Origin: Membranipora membranacea
Lineage: Eukaryota > Bryozoa > Gymnolaemata > Cheilostomatida > Membraniporidae
Assembly: GCA_914767715.1 (NCBI GenBank)
Contig: OU612074.1
Location: 16,728,062-16,788,061, forward strand
Direction: 5' to 3'
Length of the DNA: 60,000 nucleotides
The first letter of the stretch is position 1. Each line of letters begins with the position of its first letter. Below the pieces are notes generated by a model. It had not been told where the DNA came from. It did no database searches and saw only the letters and a list, made by a program, of their open reading frames with translations. Positions 39,201 to 52,400 of the stretch are shown here, piece after piece. Position numbers and translations under genes: made by a program.

Positions 39201-42200
39201 TATCCACTAAACGGAGAAGTGGTCCTGAGTGTGTTGTGGCATATACTCATCTTGCTGTGGTCTGAAAGTAAAAATATATCTTGCTATGAAAAGAAGGAAA
39301 TGATAATAAAATTTTTGTTGTTTATTTTGGAGTTGCCTACACTTTGTATTGCAGTCATAAATCTGAGTATTTACACCAACCTCCCTGTTTGAGTTACCCC
39401 AAAAAGCTCCGTCAAAGAATATGAGATCACAGTTGTAAAATGCCATTCTCTCTTGTATTACTAATTTTCAGGGCTTCAAAATGATCACCACTTAAACATA
39501 ATGAGTTCGCATTTGACGTAACAAAGTAGGCCTATATGAGTAACATTTTGCTTCATGATAAGGAAACGGTAACATGTGAGCTTTGAGCTCATGTGAATGC
39601 TGACATAAATGGACTCCTACCCCATACACATATAATGACTCAAAAACTGGCCTGTTGGTTACTCACCAAAATGAGTCCTAACAAAAAAACCGCAGTAAGA
39701 TAACTCAATGACTAATGCAAAAGATGTCAAATAAATCATATCATAATCTCAAAAACCAAGCAGCAGAAAAGGCCGAGAGATATATTTTATGTCTTTTAAT
39801 TACTTTTAATGTTTTTTAGTTATCATAACATTTGTTTGTGGTAAAACTGACAAAAACATTTTTATATTTCTGGCAGCAGTTCTTCAGGTCATTGTTAACC
39901 ACAAGGTCATGAGGTAGCTGACTCATAAGACAAAGTGGACAAATTTAAATTGAAAGCAGATTTCTGGTGCAGACTTTTGATACGAAGCCCATATTGTTTG
40001 ACGTTTGCCTGGGCTAGGAAGTGGTTTTCTCATGTAGCTATGCTGGGAATATGTAGAGCAATGTTTGCAAAATTTGCAGGGCCAATTCAGTTCAAAGTTT
40101 ATGTTTAATAGGATTTTATTAAAATTTAAGGTAACTGAACTGGAGCGTCTGAGATCCAACCAAGAAGACCTGAGAACTCAAGTGAGTTCAACCTATAAAA
40201 ACAGAACTTCAGTGCGTACCCCTCTGCTTACCGCAGAGTTGAGCGACTTCGTCAATTACGAAACAACATAAATAAAATAATTTGTACAGTGACATCAGCT
40301 TCATGAAACAGTTGCAACGGTTCGACAATGCCAAAGACAATGAGCTCAAAAATCGAAAATTCTGAGTGGCGTACAAGTCTTCATAAACTCATTATTAAAC
40401 GAGTGTATTAAGGGCCTAGGCTGTCGGGCGTGGAGCAAGAGTCTGGGGCTCAGACTACATGTTGGCTAGTCACAACTTGAATTTTTGAAGTATCAGCTTT
40501 TCATCACTTCCGTGTATATACCATGACAAGGCGTTTTCCCATATTCCATCTCTAAACTACATCTCTCACTGAGAAAATAGGGAAAAATGGGGAGACGACA
40601 CATGACCACCAACAAATCTTAGAGAAGACAGCCAGGTTGCATCTTCTAATATTCAAAAATTCTTAAGGCAAGGCAGATGGAGATAATATTCAATACTGTC
40701 CACTTCATATCCAGGGTTACAGCGCAATAACAAGGTGTCTGGATGTAAACATGTGATTATATGTAATAGTAGAGAAGAGTGCCAAGAAAACAGTCTGATT
40801 CACCTTTAAAATTACATGGCGGTCTCAAGTAGGACCGGCTGATCCCAAACTAAATGCCGTGCCACCAATTTCAAATGCAAAGTAGCAGCACAATGTAAAA
40901 CCACTTGATGTCAAAACACAGATGTCTCCAAATTTGAAAAAAAACTGTAGAATGAAAATGCACTGAAAGTCAGAGAAGTACAGTTTGCATATAGTTTGTC
41001 TTTACAATGTTTGTTTAGGGTGAGAGAAATACAGCCCAGTAAAGCCTGTCAAGGCAAGCTAAGCTTCATGATGAATTGCTTTGTCACCAAAGTAGCAAAC
41101 CAAATTCTCACAGTCCAAAAGTCATTATGGTAATTAAGACTAATTAGTCATAGATGTGTTGTAGTGCAACTTAATTATATCATACCAAAAACTGTCAAAG
41201 TGTGGTCAAAACAAGTCTAGAAATCACCAAAAAACATGAAAACAAAAATAGTTTTCACCAGCCTCTCTCATGCCTGGGGTGAACCAATATGTGGAGAGGG
41301 TTTTATTAGTGACAGCAAATGCTACAATAAAACAGTTCCTGGTGTTCCTGGTTCATCGATTGAAATCAAACATAGTTCAGCAATTTTATTAAAATTATGA
41401 AAATTAAGTTTAGAATGGCACACTGTTGATTGGTGCATTTCCACAAGCTTTTTATGAGTGTGTCATTCAAAAATAAAATGAGATTAATACTGGGATCGGA
41501 CTGATGGTGTATTTCCAAAACTTCCTTTCTCATTGGCTAAGACGGTTAAAAGGTAGTTTGCCCCTAAGGCTGACACGATCTGCATTAATTAATTTATATA
41601 AAAATTGAGTTAAGCACGTGCCATGATAGTAAAAGTTAGACTTGCCACTGGCAACTTTTTTTTGGTTTTATGGCCGCGCAACATGACTAAGTGAAAGTGC
41701 TCAAATGCTGCCTGGGTTGCTGTAGGCATTATTCATTATCAACCATTAGGGCACCTATCAACTATTGGGTATTGGCTGGTAATGGCAAGCTGCCACCAGG
41801 GCAGAGCGTGAGTATATGAGTGTCAAATCTTTTGGTTTTGCTTATTACAACTGCAAGCATTTTCATGTGTGGAAGGCAGCTGACGCTAGGCTAAAATTAG
41901 AACTTTAGGCCATAGTTCTTTTTCAATTTCAATTGTGCCCATAGTGGTGTTGACAAGACAAAAGTACGTTTCAGTCAAATAGTTTCTTAATCTTTCAACT
42001 TTCAATCTAAAAACGTGCTTGGCAAATTCAAAATATTCACTTTCATTTCAAAGATACAACTGGAAATCAGTAAAGAGACTATCAGGTGCAGCCGGTACAC
42101 CTTCAAGCACTCTCAGACGACAGCCAGCGACAGCTTAGGCATAGTTTTATAAGTACAAATATTTAGGTAACAGAAATCCTCAGGTTGCCCTCAGGTTTTG

Positions 42201-45200
42201 CAACAGCTGCTAGACAAAACACTGACAGCAAAGGAAAAAGAGACTAGCCAATGTTTTGGTTCTGAATGGCTGATGGGTAGGAGTGAGCCAATGCCAGGTC
42301 AGTTGGTAACTTACTACTTTCCTGAAGTACGTGTTGATATCTAGTGAATGTAAAAAGACTGTTGTTTCGCTTTCACCATATCACGATAGGTTCTTCCAGT
42401 GACCTTGCATTAGCATTGCAAAACCAAGTAAAGACCCGAAACCAAACAACAAAACGGAATCCTCTAAATACAAGAGATCTGGACGCTAAGAAAATAATCA
42501 CCGGCTATGCAAGTGTAGTCCACTTCCATAAAGCTAGAATCGACCAGCCCAAGATGAGTACAGGGTATTCTTGTAGACTCTCTGAGTATTATATTAGAGC
42601 ATGACTTCAGACCTGAGCATTGAGTCACCACCCTAATATAGTCATCGTGATGCTGCCTACAACAATTACCATCAAGAAAATATCAATGCAATAAAACAGT
42701 GCAGTCATGTAATGTTTTATTACAAAAACGTGCTGAGTAGTACATATGTAAATAACCAGTGGAAATAATGTTTGGTCTTTCCATAAAAGGTGTTTTCGAA
42801 GAAACAAACATGTGAAAAAAACTCTTGGAGATGTTCTGCTGTGCTTTTATTTGGCCGTGTTAGCTGGATTAGACAGTGCAAGCAAGATCTTATGTTTGCA
42901 ATAAACATCTTAGCTGCTTTCAAGTAGTGATACCATACAATTCTTAACTAACTGTAGTCTGAGCCCACAAGACTCCTGCCCCCCCCCCCCCCAGTACGAC
43001 CGCCGTAGGCCACCTACCTTAGCTGATATATACACGTCTCTTTCCCGAGCATAACATTGTTGATTTTGATAGTCTGATTATCCCGACATTCTAAGTGCAG
43101 CGGGGAGCCTACGTAAGTCCGTCTGGTCACAGCTGAAAGAAACATCAAAGATACATTGCAGAGGTTCCAAGAAATGACCAAAAAGTGTATATGTGAGCTA
43201 TGATGTCAGGGCAAGTCCAGCTTGAAAGCTCAGGCGATTGGGGTTAGGTAGATAGCATAGTTTCATGGCTGTGGGTTGTTGAAACAGGATGGGCATATAA
43301 AACCTGTTTGTGAATATTTTCTAGCTTTTTACGACATATGCATTTAAATCTACTCAACCCCAAGCCTTGTCACGCAGCTACTTTTCTGGTTTGGAGAGTA
43401 CCAGAAAAAGTAGCCGGTGACAAGGCTACCCAAACCCAGTAGCAAACAACTAGGATAACAGAATGACAGTTAATGTTGAGGACAATGCTATACCAGTGTA
43501 TTTCTTATTTTTACTGCGTCTAGACATTGAGGTGTAAGGGGACACCGTTATAGTGCAGAGATTACAGAATATATTCTAGTGGTTTTAGGGTTTACTCAGG
43601 GTTGATGGCCTAACAAGGGTGTTACAAGATGACCTGTTTGACCTACAAATTGAATTTGGTTCCTCTTTTGTGGTTAATGTTTCTGTCCTCATATTACCAT
43701 TGTACTAAATCACAGCCTTTTCAATTGGAAGATGTTGATTAAAAAAGTAAATAGACTAGGTGTGTTAATTAGTCAAACATGAGTGATCCTATGAGTTGTT
43801 GTGAAACTTGACTCTCATCCCAGATATACAAAAGAGCTCCAATTCCTACTTCTAATGCTTTCTATAAATACTGTTGAGCTTGAGTTGAGATTGGATAAGA
43901 CAAAAGCTGTGTCAACGCTAGTATAGAATATAGAATGGATATCTCAATTTGAGTTCTCGGAATCTTTCACCCTCAGTTGAGCAATATTACCACATGGGTT
44001 TGAAAACAAGAAATTGCATTTTACAGCTGCTAGCTCAAACATATAAGGACATTCATCAGTTTCAGAAATATGACGCCATACATACATGGCCTAGGTCCTA
44101 TCCTAGGATCATTCTCAGATTGGAGCCTGAACTAGCCATTACAAAAAGCTTTGCTGAACGCTTCCCAAAATCCCCCATCAGAATAGCACTAGATCAAGTT
44201 TGATCCAATCATTGCCTGCATTCCAGTTGCTTCCTTCTACTGGTCACACCGCAGCATCATCAATGGATCAGGAGCAACTGGAATGCAGGCAAATGGACCA
44301 AACTTGGTATAGATTATACTGACAGATTGCATGGCCCATAAAATTCGCCCTCAGCTGCAGTGACAACACTTATCAAGTGCTTTGTAGCCATAGCAAAGTG
44401 TCACTACAATGGTCCAATAAAATTTAGTCGACCAAAACAAACAGAGTGGTTGTTGACAACTGATAGCCCAATTGTCTTAAGAAGATTAATGACAAAACAG
44501 GGCTGCATTTATTGTTATCTTATGTAGTGACTATAAATTTGTAAGGTATAGAAATTGTAAAATTGGTTACAAAATGATCGTATCAATTGTATCAAAAATG
44601 CTATATACTTGGATTTGGATATCATAAGCTTGGTTCAATCGATCAATATGAGATATTAAATCATCTCAATGCAATTGATGATTTAAGACTTTTTTATGAG
44701 TTGTTTTTGTTTATTATCCGTGAAACAGAAGTTTTATCACATTTTGCAAACCCATGCACTTGAATTGATTGGATTATTGACGCCATAATGTCTATTTTTT
44801 TCTCACCAAATTTTTTTAGTTGTGACCAACTTTTACACACATCCATATTTTGTTGCTACGACCAAAGATTATAAATATGACTGTGTTTAGGCACACTTTT
44901 GAACAATCGGCTAATTGTGCACTTATTTGTTTTGATTGCATTCCTATCGGCCAGCTGATTTATCAAAGGTTTTGTTTTTGGCAATTTGCCCCAATCAAAA
45001 TGTTCAAAAGCGGGCAGATACAAACAAAATTGGAAATCACACCTCACAGATTTCTTTTTCTCACAAATCAGAGCAAGCACGTGTTAGATGATGTCGCAAT
45101 CACTAATCCGGATGATATCATAGTTAAAAAGCACTTGAACACACTTGTCAGTAAATTCGACCCAGAGCTCACTGCTTGCTCACAATGACAGGAAAACACT

Positions 45201-47466
45201 CTCAGATAAATGTCCCATTGTCAGTGGTGTAAACAGAGGCTGTATTGTATGTGAATGGTTGTAGCAGGTTCCCTTTGATGCACTTTTTTATCGTTTGTTT
45301 TGGAGGTCTTCAGGGACATTTAATGACTCAATGTTGTTGTGAATATTTTAATTAGCCTTATTAATATATCTTAAAAAACTACCACTTGAACAAGGTCCAG
45401 AACAATTAAACGAGAAATGACCCTTGCAAGACTATGAGTCATTAGGCACCCTGAAGGTATTTCAATTTTATAGTTGTAAAAAGAATCGTAAAAGTTCATA
45501 ATTTAGTATTTTGGCGGAATTCCGCTAGAAATCACATAGCAACAGTTACACTTCAGGTCTGAAAAAGGATGCCCTGCAGCTGTTGTTATGGACATCACAA
45601 ATATAAGTTGCAGTTACTGAAACGTTCAATACCTTACAAAGTTGTTTAGTTGAGCAACTAGGGAGCTGATTTGATTTTACAACAATCAGACTGAACCTGC
45701 TGGCCTTATTACCTCATTATTAATCCAATTCTGTGGCATGGCTTACTGGGTATTTTCCATAATTGTTTACTAATTACTTTGATACTGCATAACAGTGGCA
45801 ATAAATATTCGATAATGCTCTTGTTTCATGTCTGGCCTCAATACGATGGGCCTGCTATACTCACTTTATCTTGACCAGGTTTAATTCCCTTCCACTGGTC
45901 ACGCTGGTCACTGCGGCATGATCAGTAGAAGGGAGCAACTGGAAAACAGGCAAATGGGCCAAACTTGGTCTACATTTTATCACTGAGTAAGGATATATCC
46001 TTACTCTGCGGTATATCTAACCTACTCGAGATTTTTCATGTTTGAGAGTTATACTGCTGTGGCATAGCTGAATATATGCCACTATGTTTGAATTTGAAAA
46101 TTCCAAGACAGAACATACATAACAGTGTTTAAATTCAAACAACTGAAATAAAACTCAGGGCGCCCTTGAGTTTGTGGAGTGGATGAATCACGGAAATCTG
46201 TGTATGCAGACTAGGTTTATGATACTCAATAACTTCTCAGCCAGCTCTCTAAGAGTTGTAGTGGACTAAATTCTTTTCAGAGAGGAAATGTGAGTTAATA
46301 GGATTTTACAAATGATCAACAATACACAAAACCTCAATTCGACAGCTTATAAACTTTATAAATATGAACACATTGAGCCAGTGCCACCAATTTCTGGCAG
46401 GCCTAGAGACTTGATCAATATCAAGACCTCATTATTACGTAACATTTAGCTTGATAACTCTATTCAAGGCTATAAAACCTCTGACATCACACAACTATGG
46501 GTGTATATAGCAGCAAGGTGTCAGGCATTTTATCACTTTAGCAAATATTACCACAATGGATTTATTGTATAACAGCAACAGCGCTGGATGCAGTAGTTTC
46601 CTTAGCAGTTAATTGTGAAAATATGTTGCAAGTGAATGAGCAAGTTGTTGGCAGCTGCGACTTCCTGCCTGTCAAATTATAATCGTGGAAGTACAATAGT
46701 ATTTTGAGAGGTCTATGAAAGAGATATGATTAAATTAGTCCTTGGCAATAAATCAGAAATAAAATACAGTAGATGTCTTTATGGATCATGGATGTACCAT
46801 CGCATAATGGTAGAATCGGATTCAATTTGATGTACTCAGCAATAAATAAGCATGATGCTCATAGAAATGACGGCATGTATCATGAAGTCAAGAGGTCTAG
46901 CTAGTCCCTCTAACTGCAGCTAAATTATTTCGATCATTGGATAGCAACGCCAGACGATAGCATGAGTCAATCATAGCATGCATACATCACATTGAATGGC
47001 TTATTTGCCGCTTTCAATGCCATCAATCTAAGAGGGCATGTTTGGATATACAATTATTGAGTTACAAGCATGTGCGTAGTATCCCATCTGGGGTACGCAA
47101 GTTCATGAATATGCACGCAAGGCACCTTGTTAATTATAAGGTGGCCTCCTGATAATGATCACTTCTCATCACAAATCAATATCAGGCGAATAGAAGGGAC
47201 AAAATATTATTGACTTGAACTGACTTGCTAAGACATTTTTCTAGATTGATAGGGTTTCGCTAGGCTAGACAGTCATATAGTTCGCCTAAACATTGATATG
47301 CTCGTTTGGCGGATAGTATGTATGTTGCGCTTACTGCTGTTGAAAGAGGAGACATAGCAATTCCAATTCCGACTATCAAAATCTGTTCAAAAGCGGTGCA
47401 ATTCTTACCTTGAGCTATTTGTAGACTTGCAAGGCTTAGGACAATGTAAAGTAAAGATATATCCAT
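33241..47466 (-). CDS. Single-pass receptor: lectin-like and CUB-like ectodomain, tyrosine-rich tail
   Basis: Exons found: 47409-47466 (signal peptide, MDISLLYIVLSLASLQIAQ), 43018-43132, 39026-39261, 37822-37987, 37318-37458, 36890-36980, 35683-35795, 35034-35186, 34508-34631 and 33241-33733. All joins agree in phase except 43018 to 39261 (phase 2 against 1), so at least one exon is missing there. The second exon (SPLHLECRDNQTIKINN, then C) resembles the first half of a SUEL/Gal-lectin domain. The next two (SGYIASPEYP, ending FLLQYSG) resemble a CUB-like domain. A stalk and one transmembrane helix (VIVIICIGAVLFIVIVIIIA) follow. The tail of about 290 residues has NPTY, YATI, YHEP, YSEP, YESL, YDVP, YMLP and PAPPLPRG: candidate PTB, SH2 and SH3 ligands. 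No kinase domain is present, so it probably recruits cytoplasmic kinases. Confidence 0.75.
37532..37599. repeat. Small inverted repeat in a receptor intron
   Basis: TAGCCTGTCT pairs with AGACAGGCTA about 50 nt away, with partial pairing further in. Nature unknown. Confidence 0.45.
38769..38886. mobile_element. Foldback element in a receptor intron
   Basis: Arms of about 47 nt at 38769-38815 and 38840-38886. The innermost part is perfect: AGTGGCATTACATTATCAA with its complement. The outer arms are diverged. No ORF, and no clear flanking duplication. Confidence 0.65.
39262..43017. other. Receptor intron region that should hide a missing exon
   Basis: Between the lectin-like half-domain exon and the CUB-like exon the reading phase changes from 2 to 1, so an unrecognised minus-strand exon is expected. 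I searched by eye for a second SUEL half with paired cysteines and good splice sites and found none that kept frame. Confidence 0.5.
42979..42992. repeat. C14 homopolymer next to a receptor donor site
   Basis: Fourteen C residues on the plus strand, hence a G14 tract in the transcript, about 25 nt inside the intron after exon 43018-43132. Confidence 0.85.
43363..43428. repeat. Hairpin-forming inverted repeat in receptor intron 1
   Basis: AGCCTTGTCAC with CTACTTTTCTGG pairs with CCAGAAAAAGTAG and GTGACAAGGCT, arms of about 27 nt with a loop of about 10 nt. Confidence 0.7.
44190..44313. mobile_element. Foldback MITE, copy 1
   Basis: Arms of about 40 bp: TAGATCAAGTTTGATCC near the left end, ATTCCAGTTGCT inside, and the complements GAGCAACTGGAATGCAGGC and GGACCAAACTTGG on the right. 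Same family as 45870, 49804 and 53775. Lies in receptor intron 1. No clear flanking duplication. Confidence 0.8.
45870..45973. mobile_element. Foldback MITE, copy 2 (left arm decayed)
   Basis: The right arm GGGAGCAACTGGAAAACAGG and CCAAACTTGGTCTA is well kept. The left arm has lost about 20 bp relative to copy 1. Lies in receptor intron 1. Confidence 0.75.
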
Positions 47467-49486
47467 CTTCTAAATTCCTTTGTGTGTGCACTGTGGATTA
47501 ACTGCAGTCAGGACAATATTTACACCCACTATTATAGCCAAGCCATTCACCAGGGCTGTCTTGTACAAAATGTGTAATATGAGAAGCGTACACTTATAAT
47601 AAAGGGAAATAACAAAGACCGTGTGCTAAATCTCCCGCTTAATACATCTTTATTGTGGAGCAGTTATCCAATGGGATGATAGTTATTGCTAAGTACCTCC
47701 CACAATAAGAAAGCACGCACTTATTAAAGTATCTATGGACCAGCTTTTTATTATTAATCGCAGCCCTCTGTCATATGATATATCGTGAAGGATTCCTATA
47801 TGGTAACTTTCAATTATAGACAAACAAGTTGCCTTTAACTATCTGTTATTTGTATACTTTCAAGCCAACCTCTATAAATAAATAAATAAATAAACTCAAG
47901 GTTTTGAGGAAAACGAAACAAAATTCGATAGAACGCAAATTGCGTGATGAAAATCTTCTTTTCAATCTTAGGTACGCTGTAAATTTGTTTAAGACATACT
48001 GAATCGTATTAATTGTCTATAGAGACAATGGTTATTTTTTAATTGACATACCTGTACTGTCTTTCTCCCTGATATGAAATAAAATCTACAGAATAAATAT
48101 ATATTTAAAATCAGCAACTTGGCATGGTAACTTACAAATAGGCTTCAATTTCAAAACAAAGCAATTGATATCTGTTTTTAATTATGCAGTGTCTTCTCTC
48201 AGTTTGCTGCACATCTGCCTGTGTTCTAACTGAAGCGTGGTTGTTACTTTGTAGCGACACCGGAACAGAATTCTGCAATACGATATAACTAAGATCGATC
48301 TACAATCCTACGTATAATAGTGACAATAATACAAAGACAAAATACGTTGACTCACTTTCACTTCTGTGGCATTGGATGGAGATGTTGAGCCTAGCAAGAA
48401 TGCTGTGTATAGATGGATTCATTTCTATTGCTGACACATGAGGAAAAGAAAAGTTGAAGAAAAATGACAAAAAAATTGTTGTTAATACCATTGAATGTAA
48501 AAAGTATATGATGATAAAAAAAAACTCTGCTCCATAGCAGAACAAATTAGAATTTAACTTTATTGATTTAATACCATATGACTTAAACAACTGTCGCTTC
48601 TCCATTCGCCTCTACAGTGGATTGTGCGATTACGTCAAGAAGAACTTACAGACTTTTGCAACATCACAAATGCCAACATCCTGATTACAGCCATTTAAAG
48701 ACCAATGATCCGTGAAAATAGATGAATAAACAAATGTTGCTTGCAGCAGGGAGGGTGGGATATATATACCCCTAGGAGGTGACAACAAATAACATGATCT
48801 TAAAAACTGTTATGAGTAGTCTCCCCATGTTAAAAGAAAAGACGACTCTGCCCCTCTGCTCACTTGAAATTTTCAACAAAAATGATCTACTATGAGAGTT
48901 GTCTTTTCTCATCACCTAGAGTTCTCATTTATGCCAACAATTTTGGGACTGTACACTACTTCCCACAAATTAGTTATAGGATACTATGCAATAATCCAGC
49001 CTCTGGACTTTCATCATTTATTTGGTCGAAAAGCTCATAAAAATAATAATTGCAGAATTGGATGATTGTGTGAATACATAATTGGTGGTCTGAGAGCAGG
49101 GTCTGAGAGTGGGTAAGTTAGGCACAGACTATACCATTCCATCTTTTTTGCAATGGTTGATTAGCTAGAAAGATGTTAATTCTGTGAGTCGAGGCAAAAT
49201 TTTATTTCTCACAAAGTTGAGGCCCCGGCCTTAAAGTTAATGTCTGGTCAAGAGTCCTTGTCATATTGAGGCCAGTTTGTTGGTGAGTATGAGAGTAAGT
49301 AAGAGTATTTGCTAGCTATAGATGATAGGCCTAGGGCCTTGGCTTAGGTTGTTTGCAGACTCATTATTAGGAATCTGTCATTGTTGTATAACCAATGAGT
49401 TACCCCTTGGTATAACAAATCAAACCCATTACTTGGTACATTTTCAGCAGGGCATCCATTACAGTCAAAGCCTCATTCAAGTAGCA
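47467..49486. other. Divergent intergenic region between receptor and ankyrin-SOCS gene
   Basis: About 2 kb separating two genes read in opposite directions. A minus-strand stretch at about 48355-48433 has a good acceptor (TGTGTCAG) and donor (GTGAGT) and could be a 5' untranslated exon of the receptor. An AAAT simple repeat lies at 47874-47894. On the plus strand an acceptor (ACATTTTCAG) at 49438-49447 suggests that the first coding exon of the ankyrin gene may follow an upstream untranslated exon. Confidence 0.45.
47874..47894. repeat. AAAT simple repeat
   Basis: About five copies of AAAT/ATAA upstream of the receptor gene. Confidence 0.85.
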
Positions 49487-52400
49487 ATGGATGAGCGCAG
49501 CAGAAGACAGATGCGAAGACAGCTCTATAACGCTTTGGAGGACTCGGACGGATTGCTAGCTCTCCAAGTAAGATTCATACGTTGATCCATTTGGAACGAC
49601 GATAGATTTCATCTCTTGACCCTCACATTCGCTATGCTCAAAGAGTCACACCTCCAATCGTTCAATTTAGCCAATTCGGTAAATCGATGGTTTACTATGA
49701 AGAGAGTGTAGGTACTCGTAATTCCATCAGGTAGTGAACTACGTGGTAGCGAGACATCTGGTAGGTCTCATTATCTGACCAAAGGGCGGTAATGAATAGA
49801 CGCCTAGACCAAGTTTGACCCATTTGCCTGCATTCCAGTTGCTGCATTCCAGTTGCTCCCTTCCAGTGCGGCGTGACCAGTGGAGGGGAAGCAGCTCTGG
49901 ATAGACCCCCACATTTAACGGCCTGGATAGTCATAATTGATTCATCAGCTATCATCAATGTCCTCATGGAATCTAAAGTTACTGGGAAGCATTGCTATGT
50001 TGATGTTTCCAAAGTCAGCCAATGCAGTGCCTATTGTTCAAATGGCAGCATCAATAGCGTATTTGCCTAGTTTGTTATGAAAGCGAATAAGTAGTCATAT
50101 TGCCACGTCAGATTTCAATCCTTACTGTTGATATCGGTTTAGATTCTGGATGAGTGTAAGGAGAGCGGTTACGACATAGGTCTGGATCAGTGCAGCGTCA
50201 CAGAGAACCGACGGAGGAACGGATCACCCAGCGGATCGGATGACAGTCAGGGAGTGTTTACTCTCCAATCTGTTACATTCATGCAGCTGGCTCTTATGAG
50301 TGAAAAACCGCTTGAGCTGGTAAAATTACTAGTTGGTAGGTGAAATAGTGTAATACTAATACCAGGGGGATTTCGCTAATAAAGCTAGTACAAGCTCCAT
50401 TCAGTATGGCCAACTGTCTTATTATTGAGACTATTAATGCATATATGCCAATAAAAAGGAAAATTTGCACTTATTACGCGACATAAATTGTGGAGTTAAG
50501 CGGTGAATGGCAAAGATCTAAAGTCAATCTAAGCATAATAGTTGATATGTATGATAGCAAAACTGGAGATTGGGTTTTCTTGGTTGTAGAAAATTAATTT
50601 TCTTCACATTTATTTTTAAGCCATCATTATTTGATCTATGGTGTCAATGGAACAAGTCTTTTCTATATATTCTCAGCTGCAGGAGCGGACACAGACTCAC
50701 AAAACAACGAGGGGTACACGGCTGTATCCTTAGCCTGTGCTCTGGACAAACCTAAACTAGTCGAGATTATGATCAAAACGTGTAAAGCTGATGTCAATAT
50801 TCCCAACATCAATGGTGAGGCCTTCCTAATCTATTATCAATATCAGTCAAATAACCGAACATAGCCTTATCTCATCAGGTAAAGCTGGGTTCCTTGTGAA
50901 TTCGCTGAGTTCACCCATGATTCCAAAATGTCAAGCTGAAAGCCTATCATTAATTTCCTGCAAAAATGTTACTGTCAAACTATTGCTCACATTGTATGCA
51001 CTCTGAACAATAAGCAATGAGCAGATAACTCAAAATTTCTGAACTTTGTTCTCCCTGTGAGAAAATGCACCCTCCATGTTTGAACCAAATACCAGGTTTG
51101 TGAGCTTTGAATCTGAGGTTTAAGTTGAAGCCGCCAATTCCTGTATGATTTGATATGTATGTATATATTTCGTGTTGGTACCTTTGCTGCACTTCTTTAG
51201 CTTGATTGATAACCGTGTAATTTAGAAATTTTTACCATGATAATGTTTTTGCAGGCCTTACACCTCTTATGATAGCTTGTGCACAAAGGAACCCAAAGGT
51301 AGCCCAACTATTGCTATCAGTAGCTGATATAAATATAGACTACACAGATAGCAAAGGTAATAGTGCGCTGCACTACACAGTAATGGATATCAATGGCAGT
51401 AATGGGTATGTAGATGTATTATGTCAGAGTTTCCTTTAACTTAGTCTAGATAAGCCTGTCATTTTATTTTAGCCTACTATTGTTTCCTTGCATTTTAACG
51501 TGTTTAGATACTTTAACTAAATTGTAGTGAATCTTGTCCCCAACACCCCAACATCCAACTACTCAGGACAATATTGGGACATAAATAATCTCTAATGCAC
51601 AGGGTTGAGATAAAAAAAAATTTCCAAATTGGTTGCACTTTTGTATATGACCGAGTCAGTGAATTGATTCAAGAGCTGTCTAAATAGACCAACTCATGGT
51701 TTGGTCTGTGATGCGGCATGTTAGATTAACAACAATTACATCAAATACTTTTTAATCCTTTTTTAGAAGTTCTCTGGCTGCACGGATGAAGTTGGTCGAC
51801 ATGTTAGCCCGACACGGATGTGACGTTAACCAGGTGAATAAGGAGAGGCTTACTCCTGTGATGATATCAGCACAGCGTGGCCAGGATGTCATCATACAGA
51901 CATTACTTTTAGCAGGTGAATGAAGTTTAATCAGAAAAATTAGATTTACATATGTAATAAGTACTCAACTGATTCACAGTTTGAGCACTCAAACATACCT
52001 AGAATTGTATTCATTACAAGGGATTATCCCTGTTTCTACCAGTCTGTCTGTCTGTGTTTGTCCCTCATAAACGCATATAAATGGGAAATGCAAGAAATGA
52101 GATGGAAACACCACAAAATTTGCTGCGGACACTGCCAATCATAAAACTGGGATATGTGTCATTGTTCAATGCTTATTTCTAAACACTTTCTGCAGGGTTG
52201 TGTAGAAATGTTATATTGCCTATTTCACATCTTAGAATTGTTCAATCCTTCTGTTTGCCCAAGATAATTTGTGACTTGTTGTTAAGTTGAGGATTCCTAA
52301 AGAGCCTCTCACCTCTATATACTATTTGATGAGTTATGTGCTCACTGAATCTTTTTTCAATGAGCGGCTAACTCAAACTTGCATACACTTGTAGCTTATT

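Noticed and set aside
39207-39446. Minus-strand frame with CDL and CNTKC as the missing lectin exon
   Set aside because: No good donor after the cysteines, and the possible acceptor gives the wrong phase after exon 43018-43132.
41230-41330. Exon-like minus-strand stretch with acceptor TTATTGTAG and a GTGAAA donor
   Set aside because: Its entry phase is 1, which does not fit the preceding exon (phase 2), and it lacks cysteines expected of the second SUEL half.
44850-45188. Plus-strand frame of 112 codons in receptor intron 1
   Set aside because: No recognisable domain, no splice context, and it lies in AT-rich intron DNA.
48300-48605. Coding gene at 48.3-48.6 kb
   Set aside because: Only the part at 48355-48433 has splice-like edges; the rest is hydrophobic low-complexity translation of AT-rich DNA.
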